Counted from the stretch's first letter, positions 53,157 to 62,319 are shown. The stretch is DNA of 64,000 nt from DATNPX01 sp036702975 (GCA_036702975.1 DATNPX010000012.1:62001-126000), one strand, 5' to 3'. Translations and numbers: made by a program. The notes: generated from the sequence alone by a model not told the origin.

Positions 53157-53886
53157 TCATTTCAAAAGATCGAACCTCCCTTTTAGTACATCAACTATTC
53201 GAGCTGTTTTTCGCCCGGTTCGATGGTCCAGAACATAGCAGTTGATGAAGTTGTAGGTGCGAATCTTGCCGCTTCGGCTGCAAAAACCGAGCTGCTCCGA
53301 TTTCGTACGATTCTCCTCGCGCTTTCTATTTTCTCGCTCTACTTGAAGCAATCGCGAGCGCAATATTTCCAGCGCCAACTGCTTATTTCTGTACTGATCA
53401 CGTCCATTGATAAAAACGCTGATTCCTGTCGGCTTGTGAATGGCGCGAACAGCGGATTCGACCTTGTTTACATTTTGGCCGCCTCTACCATGACCACGCT
53501 GGGTGATTATCTCAATATCCGCGGGATTAACAGAGTCTGCGTCATCAGCTGGAGCCAGCGGCATTACTGCCACCGAAACAGTGGATGTATGCCGGCGTCC
53601 GTGCGCTTCCGTTTCCGGTACGCGCTGAACAACGTGCTTTCCAGATTCGGCTTCGAAAAGCTGCCAGCATTTTTCACCCGAGATCTTCAGCGACCACGAG
53701 CTTTCAGATTCATATACGACTTCCGCTTCGCAAGTCCAATCTCGTGCGTATCTTAGATAAGCCGCTAGTAACTCTTTTGCGAAAAACTTCGAATCTTTTC
53801 CACCTTCTCCAGCGTGGATGTCCAGTACAAGGCTAAAGTCTCTGCGACTTGTCTAAATGTGCAAAATGTCTTTCTTTTCCGGACAT
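53157..53886 (-). CDS. Class-I peptide chain release factor paralog (RF1-type, no domain 1), expressed through a +1 frameshift
   Basis: Translation should start at ATG 53886 behind AAGGAGGTG, giving MSGKERHFAHLDKSQRL, then meets TAG at 53835-53833. A +1 shift on CTT (53838-53836) continues as SLVLDIHAGEGGKDSKF... to 53157, about 242 residues in total. The rest is a clear release factor: VQRVPETEAHGRRHTS carries a PxT codon-recognition tripeptide (PET) as in RF1, HGRGGQNVNKVESAVR carries the GGQ loop, and GKIRTYNF closes the core. The N-terminal domain 1 of RF1/RF2 is missing, as in PrfH-type factors. The shifted frame has no ATG, GTG or TTG before 53573. The gene starts 2 bases after the preceding stop. 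Confidence 0.85.
53832..53838 (-). promoter_or_regulatory. Candidate programmed +1 frameshift site CTT-TAG-C
   Basis: Read on the minus strand: codon 17 is CTT, codon 18 TAG, next base C. E. coli prfB uses CTT-TGA-C. Slipping one base on CTT lands in the release-factor frame at AGC-CTT-GTA. No strong anti-rRNA stimulator is visible in the bases just upstream (GTCGCAGAGA). Confidence 0.65.
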
Positions 53887-53888
53887 GA

Positions 53889-54626
53889 TCACACCTCCTT
53901 AACTGGTGGTCTGTCCAGTATAGCATTCGATGCTGTCAGAGAGAAAGACTCCAACGCTTCAAGAATGTTTTGTTTGGAGAACGGATTTAGGCCGCTCACG
54001 TTATGCACTCTCAGGTCGGTACGGTGCGTAGCATTTGCTCTAATCATTCTTTGCTCGTACCGTTCGGCACTCGTCTTCACACTGTTTAGAATAACTGGCA
54101 TGTCGGTCTTCAGCTCTTTGTTTACGAAGTATTGCATTGCACCTGCGTCAATGAACTTAGCATAGGTCACGATACAATTCCTGCCACCATCGGCAGGGTC
54201 AAGACGCCAATACCCTTCGTTCGCCTTGAAGGCTCCAGAATTCCTTGACCACTCAATGCTCGTCGGATAGTGTTCCTGAACATTTAATGTATAACCAATC
54301 GTCATCAAGAAGACTTTTACTTTGAATTCGACAATTTTCTTAGGACCGTCGTTTGCAATAACATGACACTGACTAACCTTTGAGTAGACTTTAGGTGCGT
54401 CCTCGTAGTCCGTAAGAATTGCCCAGACAGCCTCAGGCGGTGCGTCTACTTTTATTTTGTCGACTTGAAAGATTTTGTGGTCGATTACCTCTTGTCCGAT
54501 GCTCAATTCTCCGTCGGCAATAGCAGGTAGCCCGAGGAGACCCAGGCAAAACCCGCAACTTATTATGAGCATGGATTTCAATTTGGCACCGCAACTGGTG
54601 CGAACGGATCTTCCTAACATTTCCAC
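53889..54626 (-). CDS. Exported START/SRPBCC-like (polyketide cyclase type) protein
   Basis: 245 residues; starts GTG 54626 or ATG 54620. A signal segment (LKSMLIISCGFCLGLLGLPAIA) is followed by a START-like ligand-binding fold: VDAPPEAVWAILTDYEDAPK, the CHVIANDGPKKIVEFKVKV strands and GGRNCIVTYAKFIDAGAM. The fold binds hydrophobic ligands; the ligand is unknown. Its last codons contain the AAGGAGGTG that serves the release-factor gene, so the two are coupled. Confidence 0.8.
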   Translation of the reverse strand: MEMLGRSVRTSCGAKLKSMLIISCGFCLGLLGLPAIADGELSIGQEVIDHKIFQVDKIKVDAPPEAVWAILTDYEDAPKVYSKVSQCHVIANDGPKKIVEFKVKVFLMTIGYTLNVQEHYPTSIEWSRNSGAFKANEGYWRLDPADGGRNCIVTYAKFIDAGAMQYFVNKELKTDMPVILNSVKTSAERYEQRMIRANATHRTDLRVHNVSGLNPFSKQNILEALESFSLTASNAILDRPPVKEV

Positions 54627-54996
54627 AGCTACTTTCTGAGAGGCACACCAAATGACTCGGGTGATGACCGCCGTTTTGATAGAATGCGCTAGGGCAACTA
54701 AATCAGAACGATTGTCTTCTTTCGAGTCTAAAAATTTAGACGGTATTAACCTTTTAGTAGTTCCCCTAAAAACTGCAGCTTGGCAGTAGTTTCTAGAAGA
54801 AATTGAGAGTTCAATGCATTTGGTACTTGCGCCAAAAATCTGGACAAATAACGCTTTAACGGATGGAAATTAAAAAGCTTCGCAAATATTGAAATAGGAA
54901 GCCAAGCGATTTACGTCCTATTTTTTGGTAAACCGATATCGGTTTACCAGCAAAACGAGACCCGGAGTCAAATCTAACTATTTGGAGAATTTTGTG
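54627..54996. other. Divergent intergenic region with two inverted repeats
   Basis: 370 bases. GTCTAAA (54726-54732) and TTTAGAC (54735-54741) form one dyad near the START-like gene. The long palindrome at 54926-54949 lies 48 bases before the Gly-rich protein gene. No coding frame is supported. Confidence 0.5.
54926..54949. promoter_or_regulatory. Perfect 24-bp palindrome, copy 2
   Basis: TGGTAAACCGAT (54926-54937) and its exact inverse complement. Same 22-bp core as the copy at 51594-51615. Placed 47 bases upstream of the ATG of the exported Gly-rich protein, a usual operator position. Confidence 0.75.
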
Positions 54997-55950
54997 ATGC
55001 CGAGCCCGCTCAAGTTCCGGTTTGTCCATATAGTTTCATCTCTTGCCACGCTCAGCCTCTGCTGCGGATTGGGTGCTATCGCCGCTGATGGAGACCATGA
55101 ATCACTCGATGAGTCACGTTCGGGCGCTGCTGGCAGTTTCATCCTCACACAACCCGAACCCTATACACGGGCTCACGAATATTTCACAGCACCAGTCGCT
55201 TCCGTGAGTACGCTAACGCCAAATGCCTTTACCTCGGGACTGCCATACGTGTTCGGAAATTCCTACTACGGCTATGGTGGGGGGTTTCCGCTGGGCGGAC
55301 TGGCTGCTCCTGGCATCGTGCCTCCGATTGGCGCTTTGGGACTAGGTTATGGCAGCTATTCGCGTTATGGTGGCTGGACCGGAAATTGGGGCAGTTGGGG
55401 CGGCTGGGGCCGTGGCGGCTTGGGCTGGGGGTACGGGGGTCCTGGTTGGGGCGGTTATGGAACCGGGTATGGTGCGCCCGGGTTTGGCGGCTTCATCAAC
55501 AATGGTTATGGTGGATGGGGCGGAGCCTTAGGCGGCTTCAATTCTGGTTATTTTGGCAATCCATTTACAAGTGGCAGCATGACAAACGGTTACTGGGGTG
55601 GCTACGGAATGAGCGGATTCGGTGGTTACGGATATAGTGGCTTCGGATGCTTTGGTGGCTTGGGTTTCGGTGGTGGCACTTCGCTGGGGTTAACCCAGCC
55701 ATCACATGTAGTGCAAACGGAGCCAAGCAAGGCCTCCGGCAATTATTATGCGCCTTCGACTGTTGATACCACTGCTTCAGGCAGCTACTACGCACAAACT
55801 AGCGGCACCGCTGTCCAACTGCCTGCCAAGCGACCAAGTACAAACTCAAATTATTGGAAGCAAGACTCGAACTCGAATTATTGGGGAAGTGGTGGCGGTA
55901 GCAGCACCCCATTCGGTAAAGACTTGAATTCAGTGCCCTGGAACAAGTAA
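54997..55950 (+). CDS. Exported Gly/Tyr/Trp-rich low-complexity protein
   Basis: 317 residues from ATG 54997, with GGAG upstream and a GTG one codon earlier. The signal peptide (VSSLATLSLCCGLGAIAADG) is followed by an extremely Gly-rich central part of about 150 residues with GGW, GGYG and GFGGY units (for example GGWGRGGLGWGYGGPGWGG), then a Ser/Asn/Tyr-rich tail with SNYW repeats. Probably an extracellular or surface structural protein. No homologous fold can be assigned. One of the long palindromes sits in its promoter region. Confidence 0.75.
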   Translation: MPSPLKFRFVHIVSSLATLSLCCGLGAIAADGDHESLDESRSGAAGSFILTQPEPYTRAHEYFTAPVASVSTLTPNAFTSGLPYVFGNSYYGYGGGFPLGGLAAPGIVPPIGALGLGYGSYSRYGGWTGNWGSWGGWGRGGLGWGYGGPGWGGYGTGYGAPGFGGFINNGYGGWGGALGGFNSGYFGNPFTSGSMTNGYWGGYGMSGFGGYGYSGFGCFGGLGFGGGTSLGLTQPSHVVQTEPSKASGNYYAPSTVDTTASGSYYAQTSGTAVQLPAKRPSTNSNYWKQDSNSNYWGSGGGSSTPFGKDLNSVPWNK

Positions 55951-56306
55951 TTAGACAAATAAGTAAGTAACAAGCGACTAGTAAAGCGATTGGTGCCAGA
56001 CAGTCCTTGTCAGGCATTGACAGTCCGTGACATTCCCGACGATGTTTGCCAAAGTCAGCATGCTCAGCATGCCTGGAACAACTGGTCAGCATCAGCCATA
56101 GCAAGCTCGCCGGCTCCATTCTTATAATTTTGCTTATATTAGGCTCTGGCGAGGCTTGAGCTCGCGGTCCGAGCCGAAGCCCGCTTACAAAGCAAAGTTG
56201 CAAAACTTCGTCATGCATCGTAATTACTGGTGGGCGCGGCCTTTACATAAATGTATAATCTTCATTAACTTATAGACCTCTTATTCCTCTCCCAGTGGGT
56301 GAATGA
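55951..56306. other. Intergenic region before rel
   Basis: 356 bases. TATAAT occurs at 56249-56254 with no good -35 box. Several GC-rich inverted segments lie around 56144-56190 (GGCTCTGGCGAGGCTTGAGC). A structured leader or small RNA is possible but not supported. Confidence 0.4.
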
Positions 56307-58631
56307 ATGCTCCAGGCGATTGAACATCGTCTATTCGAGATCCTCCAAAGGCAAAACAGGCCAGCCGAGGACGTTGCCTTTATAAGGCAAGCGTATGAGT
56401 TTGCCTATAAGGCGCATGACGGGCAATACCGCAAGTCTGAAGAGCCGTACATTATTCATCCTGTCGAAGTTGCATCGATTCTGGCTGAGTTGAATGGCGA
56501 TAAGCAGACCATTTCTGCCGGGCTTCTGCACGATGTTCTTGAGGACTGCGACGTCAAGCCGAAAGAGATGGAAGAGGCTTTTGGTAAAGATGTCAGACAG
56601 ATTGTTGAAGGCGTAACCAAGCTTGGCAAGTTCAGTTTCAGTTCCAAAGAAGAGCGACAAGCAGAAAACTTCCGCAAACTGATCGTCGCTATCGCTGAAG
56701 ACGTCCGCGTGGTTCTTGTTAAACTCGCTGACCGTCTACACAACATGCGAACTCTCGACCATATGCTACCGCGCAAGCAAGCCGAGATAGCAAGAGAGAC
56801 TTTAGAAATCTTCGCTCCGCTCGCCAACCGCTTCGGTCTTGGACAAATGAAGTGGGAGCTTGAGGACCTTGGGCTCCGCTATCTGCATCCTGACGAATAT
56901 GCTCAGATTCAGCAATTAGTAGCTGACAGTCGACAGGAAAGAGAATCCTTAATCAGTGAAATCGTTGACTCTTTGCGCAAAGAGCTAGAGATACGAAATA
57001 TAAGAGCCGAGATCGTAGGTCGTCCCAAACACCTGTTTGGCATCTGGCGCAAGATGAAGAAGCAGCAGAAGACCTTCGAAGAGTTGTACGACATTCTCGC
57101 TATCCGCGTGATTATAGACAGCAATGACAAAAATTATTGCGAAATTGGTGCTGATCCCGATACACAGCGCTGTTACGAAGTCATGGGTGTGGTGCACTCA
57201 ATCTTTCGTCCTATTCCAGGACGTTTCAAAGACTTCATCGCCATGCCGAAATTCAACAACTATCAGTCACTACATACAGCAGTCGTCGGCGCTAAAGGGC
57301 GTCCGGTTGAAATTCAGATCCGCACAAAACAGATGCACCATGTCGCCGAATATGGTATCGCGGCACACTGGCGATATAAAGAGATGGGAGCGTCCGTCAA
57401 AGCTGATGCCGACATAGACCGCAAGTTAGCCTGGTTGCGGCAACTTGTTGACTGGCAACAAGATTTAGTCGACGCTCAGGAATATCTCGATACAGTCAAG
57501 ATGGACCTCTTTGCAGATGAAGTATTCGTCTTCAGTCCGCGCGGAGACGTTTACGATCTGCCCTCGGGCTCTTCGCCCATCGACTTCGCTTATCGAATCC
57601 ACACTGACATCGGGCATCGATGTATCGGTGCCCGAATCAACGATCGAATTGTGCCACTAAATACGGTGCTCAAGAATGGCGATATCTGCGAGATTATAAC
57701 GAGCAAAAATGGCCATCCCACAATGGACTGGTTGAACTTTGCCGCCACTCATGGGGCCAAGAATAGAATTCGTCAGTGGTTTAAAAAGCACCACAGAGAA
57801 GAGCACATTCAGCAGGGACGGCAGATGCTGGAAGCAGAGCTTGGTCGTGCCGGACTGGAAGAATTTTTGAAGTCTGAAAAGCTTAAAGAAGTAGGACGCA
57901 AGCTAAATGTTAGCGATGCCAATGACGTTCTGGCAGCTGTTGGTTACGGAGACTTGACGGTTTCCCAAGTCGTCAATCGGATTCGCGAACAAGAACAGCA
58001 AGAAAGTATCGCCAAAAAGGGCTATGCGTTACCGCAACCTCCTCCTGGTCCCGGCAAACCGAGTAACATTGGCAGCCTGGGCGGTTTGCTCCATCACTTG
58101 GCAAAATGCTGCCAACCCGTTCCAGGGGAAGATATCGTCGGTGTCATTAGCCGTGGCAGTGGTATTGCAGTTCACCGCAGCGATTGCAACATGCTTGCCA
58201 AGGTTGAGAGTGCCAGACGCATGAACGTGGACTGGTCACAAGAGAGAAGCAGTGCATATCCGGCTGCTCTGCAAGTTGAATGCCTGGATCGTGTTGGTAT
58301 CGCCAGCGATATCTTGAAGAAAGTCTCCGACAATAAGATCAACGTCAAAGACCTGCGCGTTGAAACGCAGAAAGAGAAAAAGATTGCCACTATTTACCTA
58401 ATACTCGATGTTTTAGATATCGAGCAGTTGACTAGAGTTTCGCAGTCGATAAGCCAGATTAGCGATGTTATAAGAGTGCAACGACGAGACCATCGAAAAA
58501 AAAACCAGAGTCCAAGTCAAACTAATCAAGCCTCTAATAAATCGAACAATGTCACTCCATTGAAGGCATCTCGGTCGCTGAAGAAAAATGATTCACTGCC
58601 TTCGAAGAAGCGGGCACACCTAGCCGAATGA
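56307..58631 (+). CDS. rel: Bifunctional (p)ppGpp synthetase/hydrolase (Rel/SpoT family)
   Basis: 774 residues. Makes and degrades the stringent-response alarmone. The HD hydrolase domain is intact (IHPVEVASILAEL, LLHDVLEDC, LADRLHNMRTLDHM). The synthetase domain follows (YDILAIRVII, PGRFKDFIAMPKFNNYQSLH, VEIQIRTKQMHHVAEYGIAAHW), then TGS (VFVFSPRGDVYDLPSGSSPIDFAYRIH), a zinc-finger/CC region (LAKCCQPVPGEDIVG) and ACT at the C-terminus. Both activities should be present. Its stop overlaps the rdgB start, ATGA. Confidence 0.97.
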   Translation: MLQAIEHRLFEILQRQNRPAEDVAFIRQAYEFAYKAHDGQYRKSEEPYIIHPVEVASILAELNGDKQTISAGLLHDVLEDCDVKPKEMEEAFGKDVRQIVEGVTKLGKFSFSSKEERQAENFRKLIVAIAEDVRVVLVKLADRLHNMRTLDHMLPRKQAEIARETLEIFAPLANRFGLGQMKWELEDLGLRYLHPDEYAQIQQLVADSRQERESLISEIVDSLRKELEIRNIRAEIVGRPKHLFGIWRKMKKQQKTFEELYDILAIRVIIDSNDKNYCEIGADPDTQRCYEVMGVVHSIFRPIPGRFKDFIAMPKFNNYQSLHTAVVGAKGRPVEIQIRTKQMHHVAEYGIAAHWRYKEMGASVKADADIDRKLAWLRQLVDWQQDLVDAQEYLDTVKMDLFADEVFVFSPRGDVYDLPSGSSPIDFAYRIHTDIGHRCIGARINDRIVPLNTVLKNGDICEIITSKNGHPTMDWLNFAATHGAKNRIRQWFKKHHREEHIQQGRQMLEAELGRAGLEEFLKSEKLKEVGRKLNVSDANDVLAAVGYGDLTVSQVVNRIREQEQQESIAKKGYALPQPPPGPGKPSNIGSLGGLLHHLAKCCQPVPGEDIVGVISRGSGIAVHRSDCNMLAKVESARRMNVDWSQERSSAYPAALQVECLDRVGIASDILKKVSDNKINVKDLRVETQKEKKIATIYLILDVLDIEQLTRVSQSISQISDVIRVQRRDHRKKNQSPSQTNQASNKSNNVTPLKASRSLKKNDSLPSKKRAHLAE

Positions 58632-59218
58632 GAATTGTTATCGCCACGACGAATCCCGGAAAGCTGAGGGAGCTGAAGGAGATTGCGCAGGGAAAGAGCA
58701 GTGTTGAGTTTGTCTTGGCACCGGAAGGTTTCAACGTTGAAGAGACTGGCACCACTTTCATCGAGAACGCAGTAATCAAAGCCAAAGCTGCTGCCGAAGC
58801 AACCGGATTGATGGCAGTTGCTGACGATTCAGGTATAGAAGTAGAAGCACTGGATGGACGTCCTGGAATCCATTCAGCACGTTATTGCGAGGGAAGCGAC
58901 CGCGACAGGCGAGTTAAGTTATTGGATGAAGTGAAGAATGTTCCGGCTGGGAATCGTGGGGCAGCATTTGTATGTGCCATGGCTGTTTGCGTACCAACCG
59001 GGCAGACTGTTTTCACGACGCTTAACCGATGGGAAGGCGAACTTGGCTTCTCCGAAAGAGGCGAAAATGGATTTGGTTACGATCCGATTTTTGTGCTTCC
59101 TCAATTGGGGAAGACTTCTGCGGAGATATCGCCTGAAGAAAAAAACCGTATGTCTCATCGTGGGCAAGCGTTCGAGCAAGTCCTAAAATTTCTGCAACGG
59201 GCACATTCGGAAACTTAG
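58628..59218 (+). CDS. rdgB: XTP/dITP diphosphatase (RdgB/HAM1 family)
   Basis: 196 residues. Hydrolyses non-canonical purine nucleoside triphosphates to keep inosine and xanthosine out of DNA and RNA. Family marks: ATTNPGKLRELKEI at the N-terminus, VADDSGIEVEALDGRPGIHSARY, ERGENGFGYDPIF and MSHRGQAF. ATG 58628 overlaps the rel stop by four bases, so the two nucleotide-metabolism genes are translationally coupled. Confidence 0.95.
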   Translation: MRIVIATTNPGKLRELKEIAQGKSSVEFVLAPEGFNVEETGTTFIENAVIKAKAAAEATGLMAVADDSGIEVEALDGRPGIHSARYCEGSDRDRRVKLLDEVKNVPAGNRGAAFVCAMAVCVPTGQTVFTTLNRWEGELGFSERGENGFGYDPIFVLPQLGKTSAEISPEEKNRMSHRGQAFEQVLKFLQRAHSET

Positions 59219-59266
59219 AGTGCAGAGCATAAATTGATTTTTGTTGGTAATCAAGGGCGGGAGACA

Positions 59267-60928
59267 ATGGCTTACAACGATCTGCGAGACTTCATTCAGG
59301 CACTGGAATCTGCCGGTGAACTGATTCGAATAACGGCACCGGTTTCAGCAGACTTGGAGATTGCCGAGATAACCGACAGGATAAGCAAAGGTCCTGCCGC
59401 CAATAACAAAGCTCTTCTTTTTACTAATGTCCGCGGCTATGACATGCCGGTTTTGATCAACGCATTTGGATCGATGCGACGCATGAACATGAGTTTGCAG
59501 TGCGACCATCTTGACGATATTGCCGAGCGCATTCGAGTGTTGATCAAACCGAAAGTTCCAGAGAGTTTTCTGGACAAATTGGCTCTTCTTCCCACTCTTA
59601 TGGAAGTTGGCAAATTCCCTCCAAAACTCACAACTGGTAGTGCTCCTTGTCAGGAAGTAGTACTTACTGATCCGTCGCAGCCGATGCTGGACAAACTCCC
59701 GATTATCAAATGCTGGCCTGAAGATGGTGGTAACTTCGTCACTCTGGGCACTGTGATTACACGAGATCCCAAAACGCAGATTCGCAATCTCGGAGTTTAT
59801 CGTCTTCAGAAGTTCGATAACGTCACCACTGGCATGCATTGGCACAAGCACCACGACGGCGCCAAGCACTTCGAAGAGAAACGGCGCGAGTTACATGAAC
59901 ATACAGGTGGTGCCAATCAGTCCGGTCAGTCCGGTCAGTCCGGTTATTCCAATCATGCAGAACTCGCGGCGCGACGAGCTATTGCTCCGCAGGATCAAGA
60001 GCCACCGAACTATGGCACCATATTCGATGCTAACGAAGAGTCATGGCGTGCGACCAATAGGTTAGAGGTAGCCATCGCAATTGGCAGCGATCCTGCAGTC
60101 ACATATTCAGCGACAGCGCCCTTGCCGCCCGACATAGACGAACTGCTGTTTGCTGGATTCCTCAGGCAAAGTCCTGTGCGCTTGGTCCGTTGCAAGACAA
60201 TAGACCTGGAAGTACCAACCAATGCCGAGATCGTTATAGAAGGTTACGTAGACCAGAAAGAGTTACGCACGGAAGGGCCATTCGGAGATCACACCGGCTT
60301 TTACAGTCTCGCTGGCACATTTCCGGTTCTGCACGTCACAGCTGTCACCCATAGGCGAGACCCGATCTACCAGACCACTATCGTCGGCAAGCCCCCACAA
60401 GAAGACTGCTATCTGGGCAAAGCGACCGAACGGATTTTCTTACCTATGCTGCAGATGCTAGTGCCAGAAATCGTTGATATGTGCCTGCCATGGGAGGGCG
60501 TGTTTCATAACTGCGCCATAATCGCCATCGATAAACGCTACCCAGGTCACGCTCGTAAAGTAATGAGCGCGGTTTGGGGCCTTGGACAACTAATGTTTAC
60601 GAAATTTGCCATCATCGTCGACAGAGACGTGGATGTGCAAAACCTCTCCGAGGTAGCGCTTCACGTCTTTGGCAATACCGACCCCAAGCGCGACATGATG
60701 TTTGCGGAGGGTCCGCTGGACATTCTCGACCACGCCTCGCCAATGCTGGGTTACGGCTCTAAAGTCGGCATCGATGCTACCCGCAAGTGGCGCTCGGAAG
60801 GATTTGAGCGGGATTGGCCCAAACCGATTGAAATGTCAGCAGACGTAACGGCCTTGGTCTCGGCACGCTGGTCCGAGTATGGTTTTCCGACCGCAACTTC
60901 ACTGCAGAGCCTGGTTGCCAAGCGGTAG
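59267..60928 (+). CDS. ubiD: UbiD family decarboxylase with a Gly/Ser/Gln insert
   Basis: 553 residues from ATG 59267, preceded by GGGAG. UbiD enzymes use prenylated FMN and Mn2+ to decarboxylate aromatic or unsaturated acids. Visible: DLRDFIQALESAGELIRI at the N-terminus, VYRLQKFDNVTTGMHWHKHHDGAKHF (prFMN and metal region), and EGPFGDHTGFYS with catalytic Glu/Arg neighbours. A nonconserved insert of about 45 residues follows HTGGAN with three GQS units. The substrate may be a ubiquinone/menaquinone precursor; no prenyltransferase is nearby. Confidence 0.92.
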   Translation: MAYNDLRDFIQALESAGELIRITAPVSADLEIAEITDRISKGPAANNKALLFTNVRGYDMPVLINAFGSMRRMNMSLQCDHLDDIAERIRVLIKPKVPESFLDKLALLPTLMEVGKFPPKLTTGSAPCQEVVLTDPSQPMLDKLPIIKCWPEDGGNFVTLGTVITRDPKTQIRNLGVYRLQKFDNVTTGMHWHKHHDGAKHFEEKRRELHEHTGGANQSGQSGQSGYSNHAELAARRAIAPQDQEPPNYGTIFDANEESWRATNRLEVAIAIGSDPAVTYSATAPLPPDIDELLFAGFLRQSPVRLVRCKTIDLEVPTNAEIVIEGYVDQKELRTEGPFGDHTGFYSLAGTFPVLHVTAVTHRRDPIYQTTIVGKPPQEDCYLGKATERIFLPMLQMLVPEIVDMCLPWEGVFHNCAIIAIDKRYPGHARKVMSAVWGLGQLMFTKFAIIVDRDVDVQNLSEVALHVFGNTDPKRDMMFAEGPLDILDHASPMLGYGSKVGIDATRKWRSEGFERDWPKPIEMSADVTALVSARWSEYGFPTATSLQSLVAKR

Positions 60929-61057
60929 ATTTTATTTTCGCGCGTTGAAAGTTCGTTTCAGCGGGCATAAGACAACTACGAACCCGTTTACTTTCGTAGT
61001 GCGAACGCCTTGAAGGGCGCGGGACTTTAATACTGCATAAATTTGAGTGTACGTCAG

Positions 61058-62299
61058 ATGAAACACCTGAAGCGTCTCGGGTCACTTTTACTTGCCTCCA
61101 TGTTCATAACATCAGCTGGGTATCAGCCGGCTCAGGGGCACCGTTCGCAACCTCAAGAGATTTATCATCGTGCGTGGCAGCTAGTCCGCGACAATTTCTA
61201 CGACCCAACCTTCAACAACCACGATTGGAACGAATACGAACACAAGTATGACGCTTCGATTAAGACCAACGAAGATGCTTTCAAGTCGATCAAAGCAATG
61301 TTGGAATCTTTGAACGACCCCTACACTAGATTCCTCGACCCCAAAGCTTTCCAGGACGAAAATGATGCTATCGACGCTCGCATAGTCGGCATCGGCATCA
61401 ATCTGCAGCAGAACAAAGAGAGCGGCAAACTGATCGTCACAAAAACCGTTGAAGATGGACCTGCTGAACAAGCTGGTATCAGTAAAGGTGATGAAATCGT
61501 CGGTATCGATGGACTCTCTGCCATCGGCATGACCCCTGAGCAAGCTGCTGAACACATCCGTGGCAAGCAAGGAACCAACGTCCAGATCGGCACAAATCGC
61601 CGTGGCGTTTCGAAATCGGTGACGATTACACGCCAAGAAATCACTATCCACGCCGTTACCTCCAAGGTGCTAGATAACGGCATCGGTCTAATCACGCTCT
61701 CTACCTTCATCTCCAATGATGCTTCCAGAGAATTCCGCAATGCCCTGCAAAAAATGGCGAATACCGACGGTATCGTCATCGACTTGCGCGACAACCCGGG
61801 CGGTCTGCTCTCCAATGCACTAGAAATAGCCGATATGTTGCTCGACAACGGCGCCATCGTCAGTACGATAAGCCGTCACGGTCGCCACACAGACCTTGCA
61901 TCCGGCGAGCCTGTCACTCACCAACCGATCGTAGTGTTGGTCGATGATGAAAGCGCAAGTGCCAGCGAAATTCTCGCCAGCGCTCTTAAAGACAACGGCC
62001 GCGGCGTTCTCATCGGGACCAAGACCTACGGCAAAGGTGTTGTGCAAGAAATCAATCGTCTCCCGGCTGGCGCAGCGATTCACATCACAGTCTCCCGTTA
62101 CCTCACTCCAGGCGGTTCAGACATAAACAAAATTGGTGTGCAACCAGACATCCAGGTTCCTAACAAAGATGACCAAATGAACGTTGCATTGGCTTACTTG
62201 AAAGAAAAGATCGCCTCCCTGAGACCAACCAAAGCAAAACTCGAACCAGTTTCAATGAACTTTGCTCGCACTGGCAGTCAAGCGGTTGCTCGTCGATAA
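61058..62299 (+). CDS. S41 carboxyl-terminal processing protease (CtpA-like), second copy
   Basis: 413 residues from ATG 61058. A short signal peptide (LLLASMFITSAGYQPAQG) is followed by the S41 N-terminal region (EYEHKYD, DPYTRFLDPKAF), a PDZ domain (about 110-185, VEDGPAEQAGISKGDEIVGI), DLRDNPGGLL (242-251), SASASE (299-304) with the nucleophile Ser, and TYGKG with Lys326. It is a periplasmic protease and a paralog of the copy at 6.7 kb. A copy of the long palindrome begins 3 bases after its stop. Confidence 0.93.
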   Translation: MKHLKRLGSLLLASMFITSAGYQPAQGHRSQPQEIYHRAWQLVRDNFYDPTFNNHDWNEYEHKYDASIKTNEDAFKSIKAMLESLNDPYTRFLDPKAFQDENDAIDARIVGIGINLQQNKESGKLIVTKTVEDGPAEQAGISKGDEIVGIDGLSAIGMTPEQAAEHIRGKQGTNVQIGTNRRGVSKSVTITRQEITIHAVTSKVLDNGIGLITLSTFISNDASREFRNALQKMANTDGIVIDLRDNPGGLLSNALEIADMLLDNGAIVSTISRHGRHTDLASGEPVTHQPIVVLVDDESASASEILASALKDNGRGVLIGTKTYGKGVVQEINRLPAGAAIHITVSRYLTPGGSDINKIGVQPDIQVPNKDDQMNVALAYLKEKIASLRPTKAKLEPVSMNFARTGSQAVARR

Positions 62300-62301
62300 A
62301 G

Positions 62302-62319
62302 TAAACCGATATCGGTTTA
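62302..62319. promoter_or_regulatory. 18-bp palindrome, copy 3
   Basis: TAAACCGAT (62302-62310) and its exact inverse complement ATCGGTTTA. The flanking base pair differs (G/G), so it is shorter than the other two copies. It lies about 98 bases upstream of the next exported-protein gene. Confidence 0.7.

Noticed and set aside
53157..53573. A 138-residue release-factor-like protein starting at GTG 53573
   Set aside because: The codon-recognition and core sequence continue upstream without a stop to 53834, and a strong ribosome binding site with ATG exists at 53886 in the other frame. The short version would lack half of the fold.
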